Assembly (NCBI GenBank): GCA_023489375.1
Contig: JAMDCX010000087.1
Coordinates: forward strand, 1-12,004
Length of the DNA stretch: 12,004 nucleotides
Direction of reading: 5' to 3'
Source: Planctomycetota bacterium
GTDB taxonomy: Bacteria; Planctomycetota; Phycisphaerae; WQYP01
Of this stretch, positions 6,557-12,004 are shown piece by piece. The position numbers and the translations under genes are program-made. Each line of letters begins with the position of its first letter. The stretch's first letter is position 1. The notes under the pieces are model-generated. The model was not told where the DNA came from. It was given only the letters and a program-made list of their open reading frames with translations, and did no database searches.

Positions 6557-7935
6557 TTACGTTATCGTATATGGCACCGCCGACTTGCGCCCGCGCCTGC
6601 TGTTCAAATTCTGCGTGGCTGTTCCGGTGGGGCTGAAGCGATAGAAATACAGCGTTTTACGGGTTTCCGGATTTTCAGGATCATGGATGGAGATTTCGGA
6701 CTTCAATAACGGATACAGCCGCCGCGCATAATCGGTGTCTTCTCCGCAATTCAGGGCTTTGAACCCCACCCGCAAAGCCAATTCCCGTTTCACCGGGCAG
6801 AGATGATTGGGCGTGCGAAAATACGCATTCCCGCGCTGGTAATACGTCTTGTGAGCAATTGAATAATCAAACGGTCCAGTATACACGCCGTCAATTTCCA
6901 GCTGCCCGGCAAATACCACACAATCGCTTTGCGGCGCGGCTTGGATGGCCGTGAGAATATCCTCCACGTAACTCCCCGCCACCATGTCATCATCATCAAC
7001 AAAGGCGATGTACCGGCCACGGGCCGCGCGCAGCAGCCCCGCACGTTTTTCGCCTACCGCCTGTTCACCATCATCGAGCGCACAACGGATTTCCACCGAC
7101 CTAGGATTTTCTGTTCACCATCATCGAGCGCACAGCGGATTTCCACCGACCTGGGATTTTCCAAAGCGAATATCTGCCGATGCAGTTCCCGCAGTAACGC
7201 CGCAAACGTCTTGTGGCGGCAACGCAGAGTTGGAATCAGAATGCTCAAATGCGGTTCACTTATGTCGAAGCCCGACGCTTTTCGCAGTTCATACATGGCC
7301 TTGTCTGCATCCCACCATTGCTGATTGCGGATATACAGCGCATCAGGTTGCCGGCCGACGTGACCATGTCGAAACAGTACGCGCGCTTCATAATGATATT
7401 TGCCGATATGCCGCACCACTTCGGTAAATTCATTGTCGCAAAACATGGAGTGATACGCCGGATGATAGGCATAGCCAAACCGGCGATACAAATTCCACCC
7501 CATGATGGTCAGCGTAATGAGGCGGCTGGATCCCATGTAACCATCATCAAAATGCAACGCTCCGTCCAGAGCGGGAAACTTCTGCTGCATGGTTGCGGCG
7601 ATAATGTTATCCCAGTGATTTACCTGCGGGATCATGTCATCACTGGCCAGGATCAGCACGTCGGGCTCCATGCCGGTAAGGTGCGCTGCTGCTTCCAGAT
7701 CACTGTTAAAGGCGTCAATTTTGCTGCGGCCTGCGGGGCCGAGGCGATAATGCACTCCGGAAATCTGGGAAAGCCGATGGAGTACTGCCGGATTGTTCAT
7801 CGCCGGATCATCGGCATCCAGGGCGATCAGATAGACCACCTTATGGCTATGTGATTCCAAAGCCCGCCATTGCGCCAGCGTCTGAAAAAACATAACCGCC
7901 CGGCCGCGTGTGGGCCATTTGACCAGTAAATTCAT
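6557..7935 (-). pseudogene. Two-domain glycosyltransferase gene, frameshifted by a 50-bp tandem duplication
   Basis: Encodes, in two frames, a glycosyltransferase probably acting on cell-surface polysaccharide. GGAG lies 6 bases before the ATG at 7935, deciding this start over a codon at 7998. Residues 1-~220 look like a first GT-A-like domain (LLVKWPTRGR, VVYLIALDADDP, VLILASDDM at 93-101). Residues from about 229 begin a clear GT2 domain (LSILIPTLRCRHKTFAALL), reaching DDGEQ at 271-275. There the frame breaks: the 50 bp at 7061-7110 repeat 7111-7160, and reading runs to a stop at 7054. In the other frame the GT2 domain continues without loss: AVGEKRAGLLRAARGRYIAF, then VDDDDMV with the acidic nucleotide-sugar/metal motif, ending at 6557. 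Removing one repeat copy gives one 442-residue protein. As it stands, a 293-residue product lacking the GT2 acidic motif would be made. Donor and acceptor are unknown; no other glycan gene adjoins it. Confidence 0.85.
7061..7160 (-). repeat. 50-bp tandem duplication inside the glycosyltransferase gene
   Basis: Positions 7061-7110 and 7111-7160 are two adjacent 50-bp copies differing at two positions (7085/7135 and 7103/7153). Fifty is not a multiple of three, so the extra copy shifts the frame. The second copy encodes NPRSVEIRCALDDGEQ in frame; the first encodes the same residues in the frame of the downstream half. Confidence 0.95.
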
Positions 7936-8059
7936 GGCCTTCTCCAGATAATCCGAACGTTTGAAATATTTACACTCCGGTGGTGTATGGCGGACCACGG
8001 GTCTGATAGACCGCGCTGGACACGAAGTGAAAACTTCCGCGCTGGCCGCAACAGGCCTA

Positions 8060-8327
8060 GTGCTCTGTCACGCCTACAAATTAGGGTTGACGGAGGGCCA
8101 GGAGGTTGTGGGCGCGAAGCGAGGAGGAAAGTGTATTGGAATATACATTGACGACGAGCGCCAAAGCTCACGGCCTCCTGGCCCCCGCCCAGCGGGGTTG
8201 GCGGCCAACGCCCCATCTGCGGCGTCGCCGCGGTTCAAAGGGTCAACGGACCCAGTTTTCACCGCGGCTTCTTGCATCTGGAGCGTTTGCCGCCAATCAA
8301 CCCTAATTTGTAGGCGTGACAGAGCAC
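8060..8327. mobile_element. MITE-like element with 34-bp perfect terminal inverted repeats, IS630/Tc1 type
   Basis: Positions 8057-8090 are the exact reverse complement of 8297-8330 (34 bases, beginning CTAGTGCTCTGTCACGCC). Each end carries the palindrome CTAG, so a TA (8058-8059 and 8328-8329) flanks a 268-bp core. IS630-family elements insert at TA, preferably within CTAG, and duplicate the TA. The core is too short for a transposase and its open frames resemble none, so this is a non-autonomous derivative. A second inverted repeat lies inside (GGGCCAGGAGG at 8095-8105, complement at 8174-8184). It sits 2 bp beyond the stop of the lipoprotein gene and about 120 bp upstream of the glycosyltransferase start. 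The perfect arms suggest recent activity or selection. The family assignment is inferred from the ends only. Confidence 0.8.
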
Positions 8328-8332
8328 TAGTG

Positions 8333-9004
8333 TTATGAAAGCGTTTTTGCGGCAGGCATAAAACCATGTGCAATGACCTGCCACATTGCCCTTAGAGCGC
8401 TTTCGACCAATCCCCAGAGTTTTCCTAATAGCGCGCCGAGATACGCCACAGGTTTGAACAATACTTGCGCCAAAATGGGCCACTTCACAGCCAGAATACC
8501 AGCCCAGCCAGATTCACTGAAAAGAATAAGGCCCCCAGCAACCAGGAGAAGAAACACCGTAACGACAATGAATCGTCCCAATTTATAGCTCAAGGAATGA
8601 GAAATGGCGTCATAACGCGCGGCATTATGCAATTCTCCGGCCTGCACCGACCGGGCGGATTGCACAAAAAGCGCCTGCTGTTTTAACGCCGGTTTCAGCT
8701 CTGCGACGGTGGCTCTTGTCGCCAGGCGCGTTTTTTGCGCATCGCGTTCGAGCGTGGCCACAGCCGGGCGCAGGGCCGCGATCCCCGCATTACTTTTTTC
8801 CGCTACCGTTGTCTGTGCCACCAGTTTACGCGAATCCCGCACCGTTCCCGCCGCCGCCGCATCCGCCAGATTGGCGTTTTGTTCGATGGCCGCAAAATCC
8901 GGTGGGGCCGCCAGGCGTGCAGTTTGAATGCCCGCACAGCCGGTGGCCGCAAGCATCGCCATGCTGAAGGCCGCAATAGCACATATTCTTTTTTGCCGAT
9001 TCAT
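8333..9004 (-). CDS. Hypothetical lipoprotein with helical domain and C-terminal membrane segment
   Basis: Unrecognised 223-residue envelope protein. AAGGAG lies 6 bases before the ATG at 9004, so the longer open frame upstream is not used. Residues 1-23 form a lipoprotein signal: a basic start (NRQKR), a hydrophobic core, and ATGC with Cys23 as the lipidation site. Residues ~35-135 are Ala-rich and helical with heptad character (AALRPAVATLERDAQ, ATVAELKPALKQQ). A strong transmembrane helix lies at about 144-163 (RFIVVTVFLLLVAGGLILF), followed by amphipathic stretches rich in Leu, Trp and Lys up to the C terminus. A lipid anchor plus an internal membrane helix suggests a link between two membranes or a membrane-bound assembly. 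It is the last gene of a minus-strand series after the capsid gene. A spanin-like lysis role is possible, but nothing in the sequence proves it. The MITE begins just after the stop. Confidence 0.72.
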   Translation of the reverse strand: MNRQKRICAIAAFSMAMLAATGCAGIQTARLAAPPDFAAIEQNANLADAAAAGTVRDSRKLVAQTTVAEKSNAGIAALRPAVATLERDAQKTRLATRATVAELKPALKQQALFVQSARSVQAGELHNAARYDAISHSLSYKLGRFIVVTVFLLLVAGGLILFSESGWAGILAVKWPILAQVLFKPVAYLGALLGKLWGLVESALRAMWQVIAHGFMPAAKTLS

Positions 9005-9142
9005 TGGATACTCCTTGTGGTGAAAGATAAAAGTAAAACATCCACGTTCTGTGGCCAGGTTGCAGAATTCCACGCCTATAAAGCCGAATTACCGGCAATC
9101 TGGCTTAACAGCCGGGGTGAAAACCGCGGCGGAAATAGTCCA

Positions 9143-9376
9143 TCAGATGTGGCTATTCCGCTGTTTGGCAAGACAGCGCCAGATAATCGCCTGTATTCGG
9201 GCATGGCGCGCCCTGTGTCTCCATATTCGCAGGCGTCGGCGGGTTTTTAAGCGCGCCCGTTTATGCCATAGCGCCCGCCGCGCCTGACTGGCGGCGACAA
9301 TGAACCCCATCATCGTCGTGCCGGCGCCGATAATCGCCGACCAGTCAGTGGATTGCTGTGCCGCCTTGTCCAGCAT
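9143..9376 (-). CDS. Small membrane protein with strongly basic tail
   Basis: Unrecognised 77-residue protein. GGGAG lies 7 bases before the ATG at 9376. A hydrophobic segment at about 12-30 (WSAIIGAGTTMMGFIVAAS) is followed by an Arg-rich stretch at about 33-60 (QARRALWHKRARLKTRRRLR) and a short C-terminal helix. The start overlaps the end of the preceding gene by 32 bp in another frame, which suggests translational coupling. One membrane pass with a basic cytoplasmic tail is common in small phage holin-like or accessory lysis proteins; this is only a suggestion. The gap to the lipoprotein gene is 138 bp. Confidence 0.55.
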   Translation of the reverse strand: MLDKAAQQSTDWSAIIGAGTTMMGFIVAASQARRALWHKRARLKTRRRLRIWRHRARHARIQAIIWRCLAKQRNSHI

Positions 9377-9677
9377 GAGCCATCTCCCGTAAGGCGCCGA
9401 GAACCTGATCTAATTTGGCGGATTGTTCATCCTGTTTAATTTCCAGGCGTTGCCGCCAGGCGGCTGCATCACGATCCGCCGCATCCATCCGCCGTACGCC
9501 TTCCAGCAGGGCCTGTTCCGTGCGGCTGATTCGCCTTTCATGGCCGATCAGCCAGCCCATTAACGGCCCGATAATTACCGACATTGCAGCCAGCATCGGC
9601 AGCCAGGTTTGAAGACCACCGGGAGAATGGGCGTTCAGGGCCAGCGGTAGCGATGGATTAGGCCAAGGCGCAAACAT
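9345..9677 (-). CDS. Small membrane-anchored coiled-coil protein next to the capsid gene
   Basis: Unrecognised 110-residue protein. A G-rich GGGGGA precedes the ATG at 9677 at suitable distance. Residues 23-44 form one transmembrane helix (LQTWLPMLAAMSVIIGPLMG), and residues ~48-100 a charged helix with heptad character (RRISRTEQALLEGVRRMD, RLEIKQDEQSAKLDQVL). This architecture is seen in phage and prophage membrane proteins near lysis genes, but no family was recognised. It follows the capsid gene after a 66-bp gap with a hairpin and overlaps the next gene by 32 bp. Confidence 0.65.
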   Translation of the reverse strand: MFAPWPNPSLPLALNAHSPGGLQTWLPMLAAMSVIIGPLMGWLIGHERRISRTEQALLEGVRRMDAADRDAAAWRQRLEIKQDEQSAKLDQVLGALREMAHAGQGGTAIH

Positions 9678-9698
9678 GAGAAATCCCCCGTGCAGGAA

Positions 9699-9748
9699 GG
9701 TTACAGGTTACCGCCACGGTTAACCTGTAACCCGTAACCCGTATCACG
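9699..9748 (-). repeat. Hairpin with 7-bp-periodic arm after the capsid gene
   Basis: GGTTACAGGTTA (9699-9710) and TAACCTGTAACC (9721-9732) form a perfect 12-bp stem around a 10-base loop. The right arm is part of a run of 7-base units (TAACCTG, TAACCCG twice, then TATCACG) that extends into the capsid gene's last codons. It lies directly downstream of the capsid stop and could act as a terminator or processing site, but no T-run follows on the minus strand. Confidence 0.55.
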
Positions 9749-11099
9749 AACCAACCGTTATTCTCGCCGCGAGCGCTACAAACCCGCTGCGACTATTGGC
9801 ACTGTTGGGAATAATCAGTGGCGCCTGCCGGGCGGTTTTACCATCCACACGGTAAATGATGCGATATGCCACTTCCGCCGCATCAAAGTACAGGTGCATG
9901 GACATGGCCGCTTCAATACCGCCGCCGACTTTGGTCGATACCAGGTACTGATTCAAATCCGCCAGTATCACATCGCCCGGATTACCGACCGCCGAGCAAT
10001 GGAAGCTGTAAACCACCGGGATACCAAAAAGCCGCGCTTCGGGAGCTTGCTGTATCGTGCCGGCGGCATAATACAAATTGCGGCCGGAAGCATCCTTGAG
10101 CTGTTCAAACTGGGCCTCGGCATCTGGATGCGCGATCCACACCACGCCACTGGTATCACCTGGGCGAATGGTCCACAGGCGGCTCTTCATATTCACCAGA
10201 TTACTGTAACTGATGGTGAAACCAGGCTGATTAACATCCGCGGGAACGGTTACCAGCGCTCCGCTGGCGAGAATTCCCTGCGGCTGGGCAGTGCCGGTGC
10301 CGCTGATAAAGGCCTGATTCAAATCCCACGCCAGGGCAATGCCGCCTTCATCAAAAATGAAATTGGACAATGCCACATTATTATCCTGCAACAATTCATC
10401 CGTAACCGGAAGCAACGTTCCCCAGCGGTTAAGTGTCATCTGCACGCGGCCATACACGGGCTTGGATGGGTTAATAATGGCTCCATCGGCATTAAGCCAC
10501 GTGCCCAGGGAAGTCCCGGTGGAACTGGTTTGTCCCAGCTCTGTTATCGAGCGTACTGGAATGAACAGCGAATTACCGATGTTGATGGGATATTTCCGCG
10601 CTTTATCAAAAAGTACCGATTCCGCCAGAACATCGCGGTATAATTGATTGGCGTATTCAGTGGGAACCAACGCTCCGCCATCTGCCAGAATGTTTTCATC
10701 CATGCCGTCGGCCTTGGCAATCATGCGTTTGATGCGTTCATCGCTGGCCTTGTGCGTGAAATGTTTGCGGACGCTTTGCGCAAAATCGCCGAGATTTTTG
10801 AAGCCGCCCGTGGGGTCCAGGTCTTCACGATCCGGACCGATGACCAGTGTCGGCCGCACGCCTTTGAGTCCGCGTGATACCTGATCTATCACGCGGGTAG
10901 TAATTTTTTGTGCGGCCGCTTCCAGTTGCTCGGTCATGGATTTCTGAATGCCCGCCACCGCTTCATCCAGATCCTTGATATCTGCAGCCACCGCTTCCGC
11001 CACCGCGGTATCCACCGCGACTTTGGCCTGGTCTTCCGGCAAATCCAGAATGGAATCTTTTTTCTGCCCCAGATAATCTTTGAGAAATTTAACTTTCAT
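9744..11099 (-). CDS. HK97-fold phage major capsid protein
   Basis: Structural protein of a tailed-phage head, 451 residues. AAGGA lies 6 bases before the ATG at 11099. Residues 1-~130 form a charged, helical N-terminal region (MKVKFLKDYLG, then coiled-coil-like 40-80), matching the scaffold or delta domain that is removed during maturation in this family. The capsid domain begins at about 140 with GGALVPTEYANQLYRDVL. It carries the typical N-arm and E-loop region (about 165-235), GTGTAQPQGILASG (267-280), FEQLKDASGRNLY (331-343) and LFGIPVVYS (357-365). Length and motif order fit the family well. No maturation protease, portal or terminase gene precedes it; instead there is a 568-bp gene-free stretch, then an AbiEii gene. 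It is likely a prophage remnant or a domesticated piece; the frame is fully intact, with no sign of decay. Confidence 0.92.
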   Translation of the reverse strand: MKVKFLKDYLGQKKDSILDLPEDQAKVAVDTAVAEAVAADIKDLDEAVAGIQKSMTEQLEAAAQKITTRVIDQVSRGLKGVRPTLVIGPDREDLDPTGGFKNLGDFAQSVRKHFTHKASDERIKRMIAKADGMDENILADGGALVPTEYANQLYRDVLAESVLFDKARKYPINIGNSLFIPVRSITELGQTSSTGTSLGTWLNADGAIINPSKPVYGRVQMTLNRWGTLLPVTDELLQDNNVALSNFIFDEGGIALAWDLNQAFISGTGTAQPQGILASGALVTVPADVNQPGFTISYSNLVNMKSRLWTIRPGDTSGVVWIAHPDAEAQFEQLKDASGRNLYYAAGTIQQAPEARLFGIPVVYSFHCSAVGNPGDVILADLNQYLVSTKVGGGIEAAMSMHLYFDAAEVAYRIIYRVDGKTARQAPLIIPNSANSRSGFVALAARITVGS

Positions 11100-11136
11100 C
11101 TTATATCCTTATAAAAAGTGTTGAAACAATTCCGCT

Positions 11137-11150
11137 CCCGGCGCGCCGGG
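11137..11150. promoter_or_regulatory. Perfect GC palindrome upstream of the capsid gene
   Basis: CCCGGCGCGCCGGG is a 14-base perfect palindrome in the leader or promoter zone of the capsid gene. It could be an operator or the stem of a short hairpin. No function is assigned. Confidence 0.25.
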
Positions 11151-11340
11151 CCTGTGCCGCGGTCAGTTTTTGCCGTCGGTCATGGCCGGTCTATTCCGGT
11201 TGGTGATGCTGTAGTGCCGCGAACGGTGAGATAATTTATCTGTTGACCACAATGGGTAGGCTGGCCAAAGCCGCGTCCGCTGCTTGGATAGTGGCTAAGA
11301 CATCCCCTTGTTTTCACTCGCTTGACTTTGCCAGAAGAGG

Positions 11341-11382
11341 TTACAGGTTAGAACGTAGAATTTAGAATTTAGTATTTAGCCG
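11341..11382 (+). repeat. 7-bp-periodic tract, six units
   Basis: Six consecutive 7-base units (TTACAGG, TTAGAAC, GTAGAAT, TTAGAAT, TTAGTAT, TTAGCCG) run without interruption; five start TTA and one GTA. The 13 bases at 11338-11350 match 9698-9710 on the other side of the capsid gene. Confidence 0.6.
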
Positions 11383-11404
11383 GCGGCATGGTGCCACCGC
11401 GGAA
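11375..11404 (+). repeat. Dispersed repeat with GCATGGTGCC core, copy 2
   Basis: TTTAGCCGGC, then GGCATGGTGCC and CCGCGGAA, matches 2166-2194 with a few substitutions and one indel. GGCGGCA and TGCCACC can pair with one imperfect position. It joins directly onto the 7-bp-periodic tract. Confidence 0.5.
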
Positions 11405-11667
11405 CAACAGATCATGATCAATGATCAATAACTAATTATCTTTGCGTTCTTTGAATCTTTTGCGGTTCACTTTAAAATGCAGCACAGCGCAACGCCTCAT
11501 TAAGGCCGCCAGGCCGTTTCATTACTCATTACGGCACAGACACGACGTGGCCGATATTGGTGGCATACGGGATATTTCAACCCCGTCGCAATCCCGGCCT
11601 TACTCGGCCAGGTTCCTGATCTGCTTATGCGCCTGACAGGTTACCAGGAATCAAGGGAAGTGCACTT

Positions 11668-12004
11668 TCAAGTTACATATTTAGCCATTGCATTGACCAG
11701 ATTAAAGGCGCGACGCAAATCGAATGCGGCAAAGTCTTTGTCTCGGAGAACGGCCTTAAGTCGGGCATCAAGCTGGCGTTGGAGATTGGCAAACCTTTCC
11801 GGGCTTATATCTATTGGCAAATTGTCCGGCACGGCCAGTTTCTGCCGAACCAACTCGATGAACTGATGCTCAGTCGGGTCCAACCCGAGATGTTGGGATG
11901 CATAGTCAAGATCGAAGAAATCGCGGATGGCCACATCTTGGCGTGACATGGCGGCGCGAAACTTTTCGGCCAGAGCCTCATTCATGGCGATGCAGCGAAC
12001 CGGT
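11668..12004 (-). CDS. AbiEii/AbiGii-type nucleotidyltransferase toxin, C-terminal part
   Basis: C-terminal 111 residues of a gene whose start lies beyond the window. The visible sequence (VRCIAMNEALAEKFRAAMSR, then DVAIRDFFDLDYA, FIELVRQKLAVP and ISPERFANLQRQL) matches the C-terminal half of AbiEii-family proteins, the toxin of the type IV AbiE toxin-antitoxin/abortive-infection system. The AEK...RDxxD arrangement is characteristic. The catalytic nucleotidyltransferase motifs lie in the N-terminal half and cannot be checked. An ATG at 11985 is probably internal, because the frame continues in family-like sequence to the window edge. The antitoxin gene (AbiEi) normally lies directly upstream, hence outside this window. 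The frame is undamaged as far as seen. Its place near phage-derived genes fits a defence or accessory region. Confidence 0.82.
   Translation of the reverse strand, partial: PVRCIAMNEALAEKFRAAMSRQDVAIRDFFDLDYASQHLGLDPTEHQFIELVRQKLAVPDNLPIDISPERFANLQRQLDARLKAVLRDKDFAAFDLRRAFNLVNAMAKYVT

Larger units (their letters stand above)
11100..11667. other. Gene-free region upstream of the capsid gene
   Basis: No convincing gene in 568 bp. It contains a perfect 14-base palindrome CCCGGCGCGCCGGG (11137-11150) 38 bases upstream of the capsid start, a small AT-rich palindrome AGATAATTTATCT (11229-11241), a 7-bp-periodic tract (11341-11382) and the second GCATGGTGCC repeat (11375-11404). Around 11430-11470 imperfect CTTTG-containing units recur. 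The plus-strand frame at 11442-11636 has no recognisable content. Confidence 0.5.

Noticed and set aside
7213..7854. Plus-strand open frame of 213 codons
   Set aside because: Antisense to the first glycosyltransferase domain; no ribosome-binding site or family features.
8074..8373. Open frames inside and across the MITE
   Set aside because: They run through the inverted ends, lack transposase motifs and differ on each strand; read as chance frames in GC-rich repeat DNA.
9894..10643. Plus-strand open frame of 249 codons
   Set aside because: It is fully antisense to the capsid gene, whose family motifs are clear; the protein has no recognisable content.
11411..11440. GATC-containing palindromes (GATCATGATC)
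   Set aside because: Short and in AT-rich spacer; no gene start nearby to make an operator role plausible.

Overview
The window looks like chromosomal DNA of a PVC-superphylum bacterium, most likely a planctomycete of the Phycisphaerae type. This is an inference from three things: a secreted protein with a PEP-CTERM anchor, moderate-to-high GC content, and long repeat-rich intergenic spaces. No rRNA, tRNA or CRISPR array was seen. Nearly all genes lie on the minus strand; the exception is the PEP-CTERM gene.

Positions 1-2026 hold a housekeeping pair on the minus strand: an RluA/RluD-family rRNA pseudouridine synthase (2026-989) followed by RNase III (rnc, 837-97), with a strong hairpin between them. 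Positions 2027-2632 carry no gene but contain several palindromic and periodic repeats. Next comes a standalone XRE-type regulator (2633-about 3631, minus) with an unrecognised N-terminal domain. A 457-bp intergenic region separates it from a divergent 552-residue secreted subtilase-fold protein with a PEP-CTERM anchor (4089-5747, plus). That gene overlaps tail to tail with holo-ACP synthase (acpS, 6124-5732, minus), which is preceded by a plausible sigma-70-type promoter.

Positions 6125-6556 hold a dispersed repeat and an inverted pair of REP-like palindromes. A two-domain glycosyltransferase gene (7935-6557, minus) is split by a 50-bp tandem duplication that shifts the frame. Immediately upstream of it is a 268-bp MITE-like element (8060-8327) with 34-bp perfect terminal inverted repeats (CTAG included) and a TA on each side, consistent with IS630/Tc1-type mobilisation.

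Positions 8333-11099 look like a remnant of, or cargo from, a phage: an HK97-fold major capsid protein gene (11099-9744) followed on the same strand by two small overlapping membrane-protein genes and a lipoprotein with a transmembrane segment. No terminase, portal, protease or tail gene is visible. Upstream is a 568-bp gene-free, repeat-bearing region. The window ends inside the C-terminal part of an AbiEii-type nucleotidyltransferase toxin gene (11668-12004, minus, start outside the window). The right third is therefore accessory DNA and the left half is core genome with repeat-filled spacers.

Most notable observations: the MITE, the frame-breaking 50-bp duplication, a set of 7-bp-periodic intergenic tracts, REP-like hairpins with changed but still paired stems, an apparent loss of a metal-binding Asp in RNase III, and the isolated capsid gene with its membrane cassette.
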